Shown: positions 47,850 through 56,256 of the stretch, one piece after another
Numbering within the stretch: the first letter of the stretch is position 1
Layout of the letters: the number at the start of each line of letters is the position of its first letter
Program-made: the position numbers and the translations under genes
Notes under the pieces: generated by a model
Told to the model about the DNA's origin: nothing
Databases searched by the model: none
What the model saw: the letters and a program-made list of their open reading frames with translations, nothing else
Source: Streptomyces sp. NBC_01460
GTDB lineage: Bacteria; Actinomycetota; Actinomycetes; Streptomycetales; Streptomycetaceae
Direction: 5' to 3'
NCBI RefSeq assembly: GCF_036227405.1
Contig: NZ_CP109473.1
Coordinates: 744,001-808,000 of the forward strand
Length of the DNA stretch: 64,000 bases

Positions 47850-49098
47850 CCCCGTCCGCTCCCCGGCGGTCCATCACATGGAGCGCCCGCTGGGCCAGCG
47901 GATGCGAACGGACGAGCTCGGCGAGCGAGGTCGTCCCCCGGGTGATCCCCGCGAAGGCGTTCCAGGCGGGGCGGAAGCCGGTCAGCACGGCGTGCAGGAG
48001 ACCGGGGCGCCGCTCGAACAGCTTGAGCATGCGCCGCCCGACGCTCATCTCCACACCGAGTCCGGCCTTGATCGCGAACGCGTAGTTGAGCGCCTGCCGC
48101 CGGGCGTCGACCGCGTCGTGGGACTCCGCGATCCGCACCGCCCATTCACCGGCGAGCCGCCCGGAGCGCAGAGCGAAGGAGATGCCCTCCCTGGTCCAGG
48201 GTTCCAACAGGCCCGCCGCGTCACCGCAGACCACCACCCGTCCGCGGGAGAGCGGCGAGTCGTCGCTCCGGCACCGGGTGAGATGGCCGGAGGAGACCGT
48301 GGGCTCGAATCCGGCGAGACCGAGCCGGCCGACGAAGTCCTCCAGATAGCGCTTCGTCCCCGCTCCGTCGCCGCGCGCCGAGATCACCCCGACGGTGAGC
48401 GTGTCGCCCTTGGGGAAGACCCAGCCGTAACTCCCCGGCATCGGCCCCCAGTCGATGAGCACCCGGCCCGCCCAGTCCTCGGCGACCGTCTCCGGAACGG
48501 GGATCTCCACCTCGAGACCGAGGTCCACCTGGTCGAGCTTCACGCCGACATGAGCTCCTATGCGGCCCGCGCTGCCGTCCGCGCCGACGACGGCCCGGGC
48601 GAGCACCGTCTCACCGCCGGCGAGCACGACCGCGACCGTGCGCCGGTCGGGGACGGCGGGGCCGTGCTGCTCGACCCGTGTCACCGCCACACCCGTCCGC
48701 AGCTCGGCCCCCGCCTTCTGGGCCTCCTCCACCAGTCCGGCGTCGAACTCCGGACGGTTGATCAGCCCGAAGAGCATGCGCTTGGACCTGCGGGTGCGGG
48801 AGAGCTTCCCGTTGAGCGAGAAGGTGACCGCGTGGATCCGGTCCTTCAGGGGCAGTTCGAATCCGGGCGGCAGGGAGTCCCGCGAGAACCCGATGATTCC
48901 CCCGCCGCACGTCTTGTACCGGGGGATCTCCGCCTTCTCCAGCAACAGCACCCTGCGGCCCGCCACGGCTGCCGCGTACGCCGCGGACGCTCCGGCCGGG
49001 CCCGCGCCGACCACGACGACATCCCAGACCGAGGACTCCTGCGGTACCGACGACGACTCTTCCGGCTCACGTCCGGCGTCTGCGTTCTCGCTGCTCAC
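47833..49098 (-). CDS. Geranylgeranyl reductase family FAD oxidoreductase
   Basis: The 421-residue flavoprotein has a Rossmann start WDVVVVGAGPAGASAAYAAA near residue 25, TCGGGIIGFSRDSLP, ARAVVGADGSAGRIG and VVVCGDAAGLLEPWTREGIS, all typical of the geranylgeranyl reductase subgroup of the PHBH fold. Family members reduce isoprenoid chains of quinones, lipids or carotenoids. GTG 49098 gives an acidic, disordered N-terminus of 20 residues. It is divergent from the peptidase gene. Confidence 0.9.
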   Translation of the reverse strand: MSSENADAGREPEESSSVPQESSVWDVVVVGAGPAGASAAYAAAVAGRRVLLLEKAEIPRYKTCGGGIIGFSRDSLPPGFELPLKDRIHAVTFSLNGKLSRTRRSKRMLFGLINRPEFDAGLVEEAQKAGAELRTGVAVTRVEQHGPAVPDRRTVAVVLAGGETVLARAVVGADGSAGRIGAHVGVKLDQVDLGLEVEIPVPETVAEDWAGRVLIDWGPMPGSYGWVFPKGDTLTVGVISARGDGAGTKRYLEDFVGRLGLAGFEPTVSSGHLTRCRSDDSPLSRGRVVVCGDAAGLLEPWTREGISFALRSGRLAGEWAVRIAESHDAVDARRQALNYAFAIKAGLGVEMSVGRRMLKLFERRPGLLHAVLTGFRPAWNAFAGITRGTTSLAELVRSHPLAQRALHVMDRRGADGVSSRP

Positions 49099-49191
49099 GA
49101 TGTGCTTCTGCTCCCGATCCGACCTGTGGCCCCAGTGCTCACGGCATCCTACGGCGCGTCGCGGCCGAACTCCGCTGTGGGAGGATCAGCC

Positions 49192-49266
49192 ATGAATTCG
49201 TTGTACACGCAACGTCGCGTCCACGGCGTCGCCCCCGGCCGCGTACACACCGCGCCACAGTCCTAA
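49192..49266 (+). CDS. Candidate 24-codon leader ORF upstream of the M20 peptidase
   Basis: ATG 49192 follows GGGAGGATCAGCC, one of the best ribosome sites in the window, and the frame runs to TAA 49264-49266. The product is basic and begins MNSLYTQRRVHG. The peptidase starts 26 nt later, so the ORF could attenuate or couple translation, or may be fortuitous. CGTTG/CAACG arms (49199-49214) lie inside it. Confidence 0.32.
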   Translation: MNSLYTQRRVHGVAPGRVHTAPQS

Positions 49267-49291
49267 CGTCGCACCCACGAGGAGCGTGCCC

Positions 49292-50656
49292 ATGACCGCC
49301 CGTCCGATTTCCGAGTCCGTCTCCTCGCTGATGCCCCGTGCGAAGACGGAGCTGGCCGAGCTGGTGGCCTTCCGGTCGGTCGCGGACCCCGCGCAGTTCC
49401 CCAGGAGCGAGTGCGAGGCGGCGGCCGGATGGGTCGCCGACGCGCTGCGCGCCGAGGACTTCCAGGACGTCGCCGTGCTCGACACCCCCGACGGCACCCA
49501 GTCGGTCTACGGCTACCTCCCCGGCCCGGCCGGCGCGCCCACGGTGCTGCTCTACGCGCACTACGACGTGCAGCCGCCGCTGGACGAGTCCGCGTGGCTC
49601 TCCCCGCCGTTCGAGCTGACGGAGCGGGACGGCCGCTGGTTCGGGCGTGGCGCCGCGGACTGCAAGGGCGGATTCATCATGCACCTGCTCGCGCTGCGCG
49701 CCCTCAAGGCGAACGGCGGAGTCCCGGTCTCGGTCAAGGTCATCGCGGAGGGCTCCGAGGAGCAGGGCACCGGCGGCCTCGAACAGTACGCCGAGGCGCA
49801 CCCGGAGCTGCTGGCCGCCGACACGATCGTCATCGGTGACACCGGCAACTTCCGCGTCGGGCTGCCCACCGTCACCGCGACGCTGCGGGGCATGACCATG
49901 CTGCGCGTGACGCTGGACACCCTCGAAGGGAACCTGCACTCGGGGCAGTTCGGCGGCGCGGCCCCGGACGCCCTGGCGGCGATGATCCAGCTCCTGGCGT
50001 CGCTGCGGTCCGAGGACGGCACGACCACGGTCGACGGGCTCACGACCGACGCGGAGTGGGAGGGGCTCCAGTACCCGGAGGACGAGTTCCGCAAGGACGC
50101 CAAGGTGCTCGACGGCGTGGAGCTCATCGGGGCGGGCACGGTCGCCGACCGCATCTGGGCCCGGCCCGCGGTCACCGTCATCGGCATCGACTGCCCGCCG
50201 GTCGTCGGCGCCACCCCGTCGCTGCAGGCGAGCGCCCGGGCACAGGTCAGCCTGCGGGTGCCGCCCGGCCAGGACGCCGCCGAGGCCACGAAGCTGCTGA
50301 CCGCCCACCTCGAGTCGCACGCCCCCTGGGGTGCCCGGGTCTCCGTCGAACAGGTCGGCCAGGGGCAGCCGTTCCGCGCCGACATCACCAGCCCGGCGTA
50401 CACGTCGATGGCCGAGGCCATGCGGCAGGCCTATCCGGGTGAGGAGATGCAGGCCTCCGGCATGGGCGGCTCCATCCCGCTCTGCAACACCCTCGCCGCG
50501 CTCTACCCGCAGGCGGAGATCCTGCTCATCGGGCTGAGCGAGCCGGAGGCGCAGATCCACGCGGTGAACGAGAGCGTCTCCCCCCAGGAGCTCGAGCGGC
50601 TCTCGGTCGCCGAGGCACTGTTCCTGCGCACCTACGCGGAGTCCAAGAAGGGCTGA
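49292..50656 (+). CDS. M20-family dipeptidase/carboxypeptidase
   Basis: The 454-residue metallopeptidase has zinc-binding segments LLYAHYDVQPP (His and Asp), GRGAADCKGGFIMHLLAL (bridging Asp), the catalytic EGSEEQGTGG and a C-terminal His region QIHAVNES. The dimerisation insert occupies about residues 190-340. It belongs to the cytosolic dipeptidase group (CNDP/PepV-like) that splits small peptides. ATG 49292 with GAGGAG upstream is preferred over GTG 49286. A strong terminator follows. Confidence 0.92.
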   Translation: MTARPISESVSSLMPRAKTELAELVAFRSVADPAQFPRSECEAAAGWVADALRAEDFQDVAVLDTPDGTQSVYGYLPGPAGAPTVLLYAHYDVQPPLDESAWLSPPFELTERDGRWFGRGAADCKGGFIMHLLALRALKANGGVPVSVKVIAEGSEEQGTGGLEQYAEAHPELLAADTIVIGDTGNFRVGLPTVTATLRGMTMLRVTLDTLEGNLHSGQFGGAAPDALAAMIQLLASLRSEDGTTTVDGLTTDAEWEGLQYPEDEFRKDAKVLDGVELIGAGTVADRIWARPAVTVIGIDCPPVVGATPSLQASARAQVSLRVPPGQDAAEATKLLTAHLESHAPWGARVSVEQVGQGQPFRADITSPAYTSMAEAMRQAYPGEEMQASGMGGSIPLCNTLAALYPQAEILLIGLSEPEAQIHAVNESVSPQELERLSVAEALFLRTYAESKKG

Positions 50657-50700
50657 GGACACACCGGCCTCGGCGGTACGCGCCCAGCAGTACGCGCTCA

Positions 50701-50739
50701 GCGGCCGTCGCCCGGAGCAGAATTCCGGGCGACGGCCGC
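50701..50739. terminator. 15-bp perfect stem-loop after the peptidase gene
   Basis: Arms GCGGCCGTCGCCCGG and CCGGGCGACGGCCGC with a 9-nt loop. A second hairpin with 8-bp arms (GTCCGTAC / GTACGGAC) lies at 50745-50767. Confidence 0.75.
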
Positions 50740-50762
50740 CGGCCGTCCGTACGTTCGCCGTA

Positions 50763-51059
50763 CGGACACCGTCGAGGTACTCCACAACTGCACATGCTCA
50801 GCTTCCCGATCGGTCAGGCCTCCCCCGGCGGCACGGCGCGGAGATCCCGGCCCACCGGGCGGACGCCCCGTACGTCCGGAGCAAGGAGCCTGTCCCCGAT
50901 CCTGTACCGCACGACTGGGAACGGCCCCCGTACGCGCGTGCGCTGACGGTCCTCAAGTCGCCGCCCACCCGGGTCGACCGCCCCACCGTCACCTGCTTCG
51001 GGCACGGTGACCCGCTCACCGTCGACGCGCCGGCCGTCCTGCGGGCCGCCACCCGGTGA
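50763..51059 (+). pseudogene. Possible remnant of a metallo-beta-lactamase-fold gene
   Basis: In one plus frame this stretch ends with HDWERPPYARALTVLKSPP, VDRPTVTCFGHGDPLTVDAP and AVLRAATR before a TGA at 51057. The FGHGDPLTVDA ending resembles the C-termini of MBL-fold hydrolases, where the HG pair lies near the metal site. No start codon or N-terminal domain is present, and upstream sequence in this frame looks random. It may instead be chance coding-like sequence. Outside this and the terminators, the 50657-51077 gap holds nothing I can support. Confidence 0.35.
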
Positions 51060-51077
51060 ACGGCGGCACCCGGGCGG

Positions 51078-52121
51078 CTACCGGCCGCCCACGGGCACCC
51101 CCGCCTCCAGATTCAGCACGGTGGACCGCTCCCGGGCGCGCAGCGCCCAGCGGAGCCGCTCGAAGCGGGTCGGCGGGAGCATCCCGGCTGCCTCCTGCTC
51201 GGTGACGAACCGCCAGTCGCGCAGCTCCGAGCCCGGCAGCAGCAGCTGTGCGGCCTCGTCGCCGCGCAGCCGGCCGCCGTCGAACAGGAAACGCAGTCCT
51301 CCGTACGCCGGCGGCTTCGGCGCCTCCCAGTCGACGACGAGGAGCTTCGGAACCGTCTCCAGACGAAGCCCGAGCTCCTCCGCGACCTCCCGGATCCCCG
51401 CTTGCGCCGGGGCCTCTCCCGCCTCCACCACGCCGCCGGGGAACTCCCAGCCCGGCTTGTAAGTGGGATCGACGAGCAGCACCCGGTCCTGCTCGTCGAA
51501 GAGCAGCACCCCGGACGCGACGGTCTCCGCACGCGGCTCGGGGGTCTGGACGATCCCGCACTCCCCGGCCTCACCGGTGCGCAGCGCCTCGGCGATCCGC
51601 TCGGCCGTCTCGTACGGGGTGAGCGCGCTGGTGTCGATCGTGTGGGCGTCGGCCCTGATCCACCCGAGCGCCGCCCGGTAGGGCTCGATGTGCTCGTAGG
51701 CCCACTGCCGGATCCGCTCGCTGCGCCCGGGGTCGTCGGCGCATTCCTCGCGCGCGGCGATCCGTCTGCGCAGGATCGTTTCCTCCGGTGAGAGCAGCAC
51801 GTGGCACACCGGTATGCGCCGGGCGGCCAGTCCGCCGAATATCTCGTCGCGGTAGTCCTGCCTCAGCAGGGTCATCGGCACCACCAGTACCCCCGGGAGT
51901 TCCGCGAGAAGGGCTGCGGCCGTGTCGACCACCAGGCGCCGCCATATCGGCAGGTCCTGGAAGTCGTTCACTTCCGCGAGCTTCTTCTGCGGCAGCAGCC
52001 GGCTGAGCGCCCCGCCTGTCAGTTCGGGGTCGTAGAAAGTGCTGTTCGGGATCAGATCGATCAGTTCGCACGCGGCGCTGGTCTTGCCCGCACTGAACGC
52101 ACCGTTGATCCAGACGATCAC
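51078..52121 (-). CDS. TmrB-like P-loop kinase fused to a Nudix hydrolase
   Basis: The 347-residue protein starts at GTG 52121 after GAGGGGGAACC. The N-terminal half (about 1-180) opens VIVWINGAFSAGKTSAA, the Walker A of TmrB-like and small-molecule kinase folds, followed by FYDPELTGGALSRLLP. The C-terminal half (about 195-335) is a Nudix domain with WEFPGGVVEAGEAPAQ and REVAEELGLRLE. TmrB itself gives tunicamycin resistance, but many relatives have unknown substrates. The kinase and Nudix halves might phosphorylate and clear one metabolite; that is inference. Confidence 0.9.
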   Translation of the reverse strand: MIVWINGAFSAGKTSAACELIDLIPNSTFYDPELTGGALSRLLPQKKLAEVNDFQDLPIWRRLVVDTAAALLAELPGVLVVPMTLLRQDYRDEIFGGLAARRIPVCHVLLSPEETILRRRIAAREECADDPGRSERIRQWAYEHIEPYRAALGWIRADAHTIDTSALTPYETAERIAEALRTGEAGECGIVQTPEPRAETVASGVLLFDEQDRVLLVDPTYKPGWEFPGGVVEAGEAPAQAGIREVAEELGLRLETVPKLLVVDWEAPKPPAYGGLRFLFDGGRLRGDEAAQLLLPGSELRDWRFVTEQEAAGMLPPTRFERLRWALRARERSTVLNLEAGVPVGGR

Positions 52122-52317
52122 GGTTCCCCCTCTTCCGTAGCCCCCTGTGGCTTGCCCGCATCACCCCGCTCCGGAAACCCACCGGGGGAATGCGGTTGCG
52201 CCGGCGCGGCCGCCGGGGGCGTCACGCGGTGGAGGTCCGGACGCTCGCGCCGCCGTAACGGGTGGCGGCGGGACGTCGTTGGAACGGTCAGTCACTGGAA
52301 CCACGAGGGGATGCGCG

Positions 52318-52494
52318 GTGCGTCGCACGGTACTTGAGCAGTTTCCCGCGGGAGGACCGCGGGGCAGCCGGCCGGCGGAGGAGTTCGCGGCGGCCCGCCG
52401 CGGTGAGGGCATGGCCGCCGAAGTCGTGATGGACCTCGAACGGGACGCCTTCCTCGTGGTGGTGCCCCAGCAGCCGGCGGACCGGAGCCGCTGA
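52318..52494 (+). CDS. Candidate 58-residue hypothetical protein
   Basis: GTG 52318 follows GAGGGG at 7 nt and encodes a short Arg- and Glu-rich helix (RPAEEFAAARRGEGMAAEVV) and a strand (MDLERDAFLVVVPQQ). Codon usage is like the neighbours. No family is recognised. It lies convergent to the ROK kinase gene, 38 nt away. Confidence 0.5.
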   Translation: MRRTVLEQFPAGGPRGSRPAEEFAAARRGEGMAAEVVMDLERDAFLVVVPQQPADRSR

Positions 52495-52532
52495 CTCAGA
52501 GGGCCCGGCCCCGCCCGCGGCGCGTACGGGGA

Positions 52533-53513
52533 CTACGGCGCGACGACCGCCCGCACACCGTTCGCGGAGCCGGAGCCGGAGCCGGACCGGATGGCCGAAG
52601 CCGCGGCGGCGGCGCCGACCAGCCCCGCGTCGGTGCCCATGACCGCGGAGGTCACGGTGAGGCCCTGGACGAAGGAGAGGGTCGCGTAGTCGCGCAGGGA
52701 CCTGCGCAGCGGCGCGAAGAGCACCTCGCCGGCGCCGGCGACTCCCCCGCCGATCACGGCGATGTCGATGTCGGTCAGGGTGGCGGTGGCGGCGATCCCG
52801 GCGGCGAGCGCCTGGGCGGCCCTCTCGAAGGACGCGGCCGCGACGGGGTCTCCGGCGTGCGCGGCGGCGGCCACCGCGGCCGCGGTGGCATCGCCGTCCG
52901 GGCCGGGGCGCCAGCCGTTCTCCAGGGCGCGCCGGGCGATGTTCGGTCCGCTGGCGAGGCGCTCCACGCAGCCGCGCGCGCCGCAAGGGCAGAGGTCGCC
53001 GTCCAGGTCGACACTGATGTGGCCGATGTGCCCGGCGTTGCCCGAGGGTCCGGGGTGCAGCTTCCCTCCGAGCACGAGGCCACCACCGACGCCGGTGGAG
53101 ACGACCAGGCACAGTGCGTTGTCGTAACCGCGGGCGGCGCCCAGCCAGTGCTCGGCCGCCGTCATCGCGACCCCGTCGCCGACGAGCGTGACCGGGAGGC
53201 CTCCGGTTGCCGCCGCCACCCGGTCGACCAGCGGGAAGCCCCGCCAGCCGGGGACGTTGACCGGGCTGACCGTGCCGGCCGAGGCGTCCACGGGCCCGGC
53301 GGAACCGATGCCGACCGCGCCGGCCCGGTGCCACAGCGGGGATGCCGTCAGCTCCGCCAGGACGTCGCCCACGGCGCCCATCACGGCTTCCGCGCCGTCA
53401 CGGGCGGGGGTCGGGCGTTGCGCCCGGACGAGAAGGGATCCGCCTCCGTCCACCAACGCACCGGCGATCTTGGTACCGCCGATGTCGAGCGCGGCGACGA
53501 GGTCGGTAAGCAT
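52533..53513 (-). CDS. ROK-family sugar kinase (glucokinase-like)
   Basis: The 326-residue kinase has ATP-binding AALDIGGTKIAGALVDG, VGIGSAGPVD, PVTLVGDGVAMTAAEHW with the catalytic Asp, and the ROK zinc motif CPCGARGCVERLASG. There is no N-terminal HTH, so it is an enzyme rather than a repressor. Glucose, N-acetylmannosamine or another hexose could be the substrate. ATG 53513 has GGAG upstream. The C-terminal Ser-Gly repeat (SGSGSGS) comes from a GGAGCC-type microsatellite near 52570. It is divergent from a LacI regulator. Confidence 0.9.
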   Translation of the reverse strand: MLTDLVAALDIGGTKIAGALVDGGGSLLVRAQRPTPARDGAEAVMGAVGDVLAELTASPLWHRAGAVGIGSAGPVDASAGTVSPVNVPGWRGFPLVDRVAAATGGLPVTLVGDGVAMTAAEHWLGAARGYDNALCLVVSTGVGGGLVLGGKLHPGPSGNAGHIGHISVDLDGDLCPCGARGCVERLASGPNIARRALENGWRPGPDGDATAAAVAAAAHAGDPVAAASFERAAQALAAGIAATATLTDIDIAVIGGGVAGAGEVLFAPLRRSLRDYATLSFVQGLTVTSAVMGTDAGLVGAAAAASAIRSGSGSGSANGVRAVVAP

Positions 53514-53588
53514 CGGTGTGGACTCTCCGGAGGGGTGAGGCGCAGGACCTGCGACTTCAGTCAGATGGTCCACCCAGTCTCCATTCTC

Positions 53589-53615
53589 TTGACAACGTTG
53601 TCCAGGGCCTATGCT
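53589..53615. promoter_or_regulatory. LacI operator over a promoter of the LacI gene
   Basis: A perfect 12-bp palindrome GACAACGTTGTC (53591-53602), with the central CG typical of LacI sites, overlaps a consensus -35 TTGACA (53589-53594). TATGCT follows at 53610-53615; the 15-nt spacing is short. It lies between the divergent ROK kinase and LacI genes. Confidence 0.62.
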
Positions 53616-53695
53616 CGACGCCACACCCTCCGGACCTCCCCGGCACCACCCGCGGAGCCCGGAATCACCCGTTCCCGACGACAGGACAGCGCACC

Positions 53696-54724
53696 GTGGC
53701 CGAGACCGCCCGCCATTCCGAGTCCCGCTACGGCAACAGGCCGACCATGAAGGACGTGGCAGCCCGCGCCGGAGTAGGCCTCAAGACGGTCTCCCGCGTG
53801 GTGAACAGCGAGCCCGGGGTCACCCCCGACACCGAGCGCCGCGTCCAGGAGGCCATCGAGGCGCTCGGCTTCCGCCGCAACGACAGCGCGCGCGTCCTGC
53901 GCAAGGGGCGCACCGCCTCCATCGGTCTCGTCCTGGAAGACCTGGCCGACCCCTTCTACGGCCCGTTGAGCCGCGCCGTGGAGGAAGTGGCCCGCGCGCA
54001 CGGCGCCCTGCTGATCAACGGCTCCAGCGCCGAGGACCCCGAGCGCGAGCAGGAACTCGTCCTCGCGCTCTGCGCCCGCCGGGTGGACGGGCTCATCGTG
54101 ATCCCGGCCGGTGACGACCACCGCTACCTCGAACCCGAGATGAAGGCGGGCATCGCGACCGTGTTCGTCGACCGCCCTGCGGGCCGGGTGGACGCGGACA
54201 TGGTCCTCTCGGACAGCTTCGGCGGCGCACGCGCGGGAGTCGCCCACCTCATCGCGCACGGGCACCGCAGGATCGGCTTCATCGGCGACCAGCCGCGTAT
54301 CCACACCGCGACGGAACGCCTGCGCGGGTACCATGCGGCACTGGCCGATGCCGGGATAGAGGTCGAGGATTCCTGGGTCTCCCTCGGCCCGACCGACCCG
54401 GCCCGTGTCCGGGCTGCCGCCGAGGCCATGCTGGGCGGCCCCGGGCCGGTGACCGCCCTCTTCGCGGGCAACAACCGCGTGACGGTCACCGCGGTCCGCG
54501 TCCTGGCCGAGTGCGACCGCAGGATCGCCCTGGTCGGCTTCGACGACATCGAGCTGGCCGACCTGCTCGGCATCACCGTGATCTCGCAGGACGCGGCGGC
54601 GGTCGGCCGCACCGCGGCGGAACACCTGTTCCGCCGCCTCGACGGCGCCGCGCACGCCCCGGCCCGGGTGGAGCTCCCCACCCGGCTCATCCCCCGCGGT
54701 TCGGGAGAGCTGCCACCGGCCTGA
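53696..54724 (+). CDS. LacI-family transcriptional regulator
   Basis: The 342-residue regulator has an N-terminal HTH (TMKDVAARAGVGLKTVSRVV, preceded by a 15-residue polar stretch) with the hinge helix RRNDSARVLRKGRT, and a periplasmic-binding-type sensor domain (SIGLVLEDLADPFYG, LINGSSAEDPERE, VDGLIVIPAG, LVGFDDIELADLLGI). GTG 53696 with AGGA upstream is the likely start. The operator at its own promoter suggests autoregulation, and the divergent ROK kinase is a probable target. Confidence 0.9.
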   Translation: MAETARHSESRYGNRPTMKDVAARAGVGLKTVSRVVNSEPGVTPDTERRVQEAIEALGFRRNDSARVLRKGRTASIGLVLEDLADPFYGPLSRAVEEVARAHGALLINGSSAEDPEREQELVLALCARRVDGLIVIPAGDDHRYLEPEMKAGIATVFVDRPAGRVDADMVLSDSFGGARAGVAHLIAHGHRRIGFIGDQPRIHTATERLRGYHAALADAGIEVEDSWVSLGPTDPARVRAAAEAMLGGPGPVTALFAGNNRVTVTAVRVLAECDRRIALVGFDDIELADLLGITVISQDAAAVGRTAAEHLFRRLDGAAHAPARVELPTRLIPRGSGELPPA

Positions 54725-54732
54725 GGCAGTCC

Positions 54733-54803
54733 ACGGCGCCGTCACCGCCCGGGAGGGGGTACGGCGCCGTCACCGCCGGAGGGGTCCTACGGCGCCGTCA
54801 CGG
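54733..54803. repeat. 28-bp-period repeat array between convergent LacI and aldolase genes
   Basis: Two full units (54733-54760, 54761-54788) and a partial third (54789-54803). Each begins with the palindrome ACGGCGCCGT followed by CAC. The third covers the last codons of the minus-strand gene. Confidence 0.85.
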
Positions 54804-56085
54804 TCAGCCCGCCGCGGCGGGGCGAGGCGAAGCCGTCCAGGTCCGCGCGGGTCAGCCCCGTGAGGCCGGTGACCTCGTCGGTGTCCAGGGCCCCGCAGTC
54901 GATGCCGCGCAGCAGGTAGCCGCTGAGCGCCTTCGCGGTGGCGGGCTCGTCCATGACGTCCCCGCCGGCCTTGGCGACATAGGCGGCGAGCCGGGAGGCG
55001 GCCTGGCCGAGGCCCTCCCGGTAGAAGGTGTAGACGGCGGCGTAACGGGTGGGCAGGTGCCCCGGGTGCATGTCCCAGCCCTGGTAGTAGGCGCGGGCCA
55101 GGGCGCGGCGGGTGAGGCCGTGATGCAGGCGCCAGGCGTCGTGGACCTGCGCGGTGGGCCCGACCGGGAGGACGTTCGTGGAACCGTCGCAGACCCGCAC
55201 GCCGGTGCCCGCCGCGGCGACCTGCATGACCGCCTTGGCGTGGTCCGCGGCGGGATGGTCGCTGGCCTGGTAGGCAGGACTGACGCCCACGCACGCGCTG
55301 TAGTCGAAGGTCCCGTAGTGCAGGCCGGTCGCCCGTCCCCGCGCGGCGTCGATCATGCGGGCCACTGCGGCGGTGCCGTCGGCGGCGAGGATCGACTGGC
55401 TGGTCTCGATCTGGATCTCGAACCCGAGGCGTCCGGCCGGCAGGCCGTGGGTCTCCTCGAAGGCCTCCAGGAGGCGCACGAAGGCCGTGACCTGTTCGGG
55501 GTACGTCACCTTGGGCAGCGTCAGCACGAGCCCCTCGGGGAGGCCTCCGGCGCGCATCAGGCCGGTGAGGAAGATGTCGGTGGTACGGATGCCCCGGTCG
55601 CGCACGGCGGCTTCCATGCACTTCATCCGGATACCCATGTACGGGGCCGCGGTCCCGTCGGCGTACGCCTCGGCGACCAGGCGCGCCGCGCGGGCGGCGG
55701 CCTCGTCCTCCTCGGCGTCCGGGCGCGGTCCGTAGCCGTCCTCGAAGTCGATGCGCAGGTCCTCGACCGGCTCACGCTCCAGCTTGGCGCGCACCCGGTC
55801 GTGGACGGGTACGGCGAGCTCCTGGGGGATGCCGAGCACCTCGGCGAACGCGGAGGCGTCGGGGGCGTGCTCGTCGAGCGCCGCCAGCGCCTGGTCGCCC
55901 CACGTGCGCAGGGTGGTGGCGGTGAAGGCGTCGGCGGGGACGTAGACGGTATGGACGGGCTGGCGTGTGCCGGGGTCCCCCGGGTAGCGGCGGGCGAGTT
56001 CGGCGTCCACCGCCGTGAGGGAGGCGCTGATGTCCTGACCGACCGTGCCGGCGAGGCTCGTTGCCACCTTCTCCTGCTGACCCAT
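54787..56085 (-). CDS. HpcH/HpaI aldolase/citrate-lyase-like protein (DUF6986-like)
   Basis: The 432-residue TIM-barrel enzyme has DLRIDFEDGYGPRPDAEED (metal-binding acidic residues), APYMGIRMKCMEAAVRD, LTLPKVTYPEQVTAFVRLL and GRLGFEIQIETSQSILA as in HpcH/HpaI and citrate-lyase-beta folds. The later GLHYGTFDYSACVGVSPAYQ and WDMHPGHLPTRYAAVYTF are special to a streptomycete group often annotated aldolase. It probably cleaves or forms a C-C bond in a keto acid or acyl-CoA; the substrate is not known. ATG 56085 has GGAGGG upstream. The leader up to 56160 is A/T-rich (GAAATTTC at 56107-56114). Confidence 0.85.
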   Translation of the reverse strand: MGQQEKVATSLAGTVGQDISASLTAVDAELARRYPGDPGTRQPVHTVYVPADAFTATTLRTWGDQALAALDEHAPDASAFAEVLGIPQELAVPVHDRVRAKLEREPVEDLRIDFEDGYGPRPDAEEDEAAARAARLVAEAYADGTAAPYMGIRMKCMEAAVRDRGIRTTDIFLTGLMRAGGLPEGLVLTLPKVTYPEQVTAFVRLLEAFEETHGLPAGRLGFEIQIETSQSILAADGTAAVARMIDAARGRATGLHYGTFDYSACVGVSPAYQASDHPAADHAKAVMQVAAAGTGVRVCDGSTNVLPVGPTAQVHDAWRLHHGLTRRALARAYYQGWDMHPGHLPTRYAAVYTFYREGLGQAASRLAAYVAKAGGDVMDEPATAKALSGYLLRGIDCGALDTDEVTGLTGLTRADLDGFASPRRGGLTVTAP

Positions 56086-56186
56086 GAACGTACCCTCCAC
56101 GTGTTCAGAAATTTCCACTTCCCGGAATCTTTCATCCGCATAGTGAAGTTATAAGTCTCCAGGTCATGCGTCAATGGTGATCGGAA

Positions 56187-56232
56187 ACGGCCCGGGGCCG
56201 CGCGGTGAGAACACCACGCGGCCCCGGGCCGT
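56187..56232 (-). terminator. 16-bp perfect stem-loop after etfA
   Basis: Arms at 56187-56202 and 56217-56232, with a GGTG/CACC inner pairing in the loop. It begins 25 nt after the etfA stop. Confidence 0.75.
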
Positions 56233-56256
56233 CGTACGGGCGGAGCTCCGGCCGGG

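Noticed and set aside
45062..48085. 1007-residue plus-strand open frame
   Set aside because: It runs antisense through the kinase and TetR genes and through a second frame of the reductase; composition is Arg/Gly/Pro noise typical of shadow frames in high-GC DNA.
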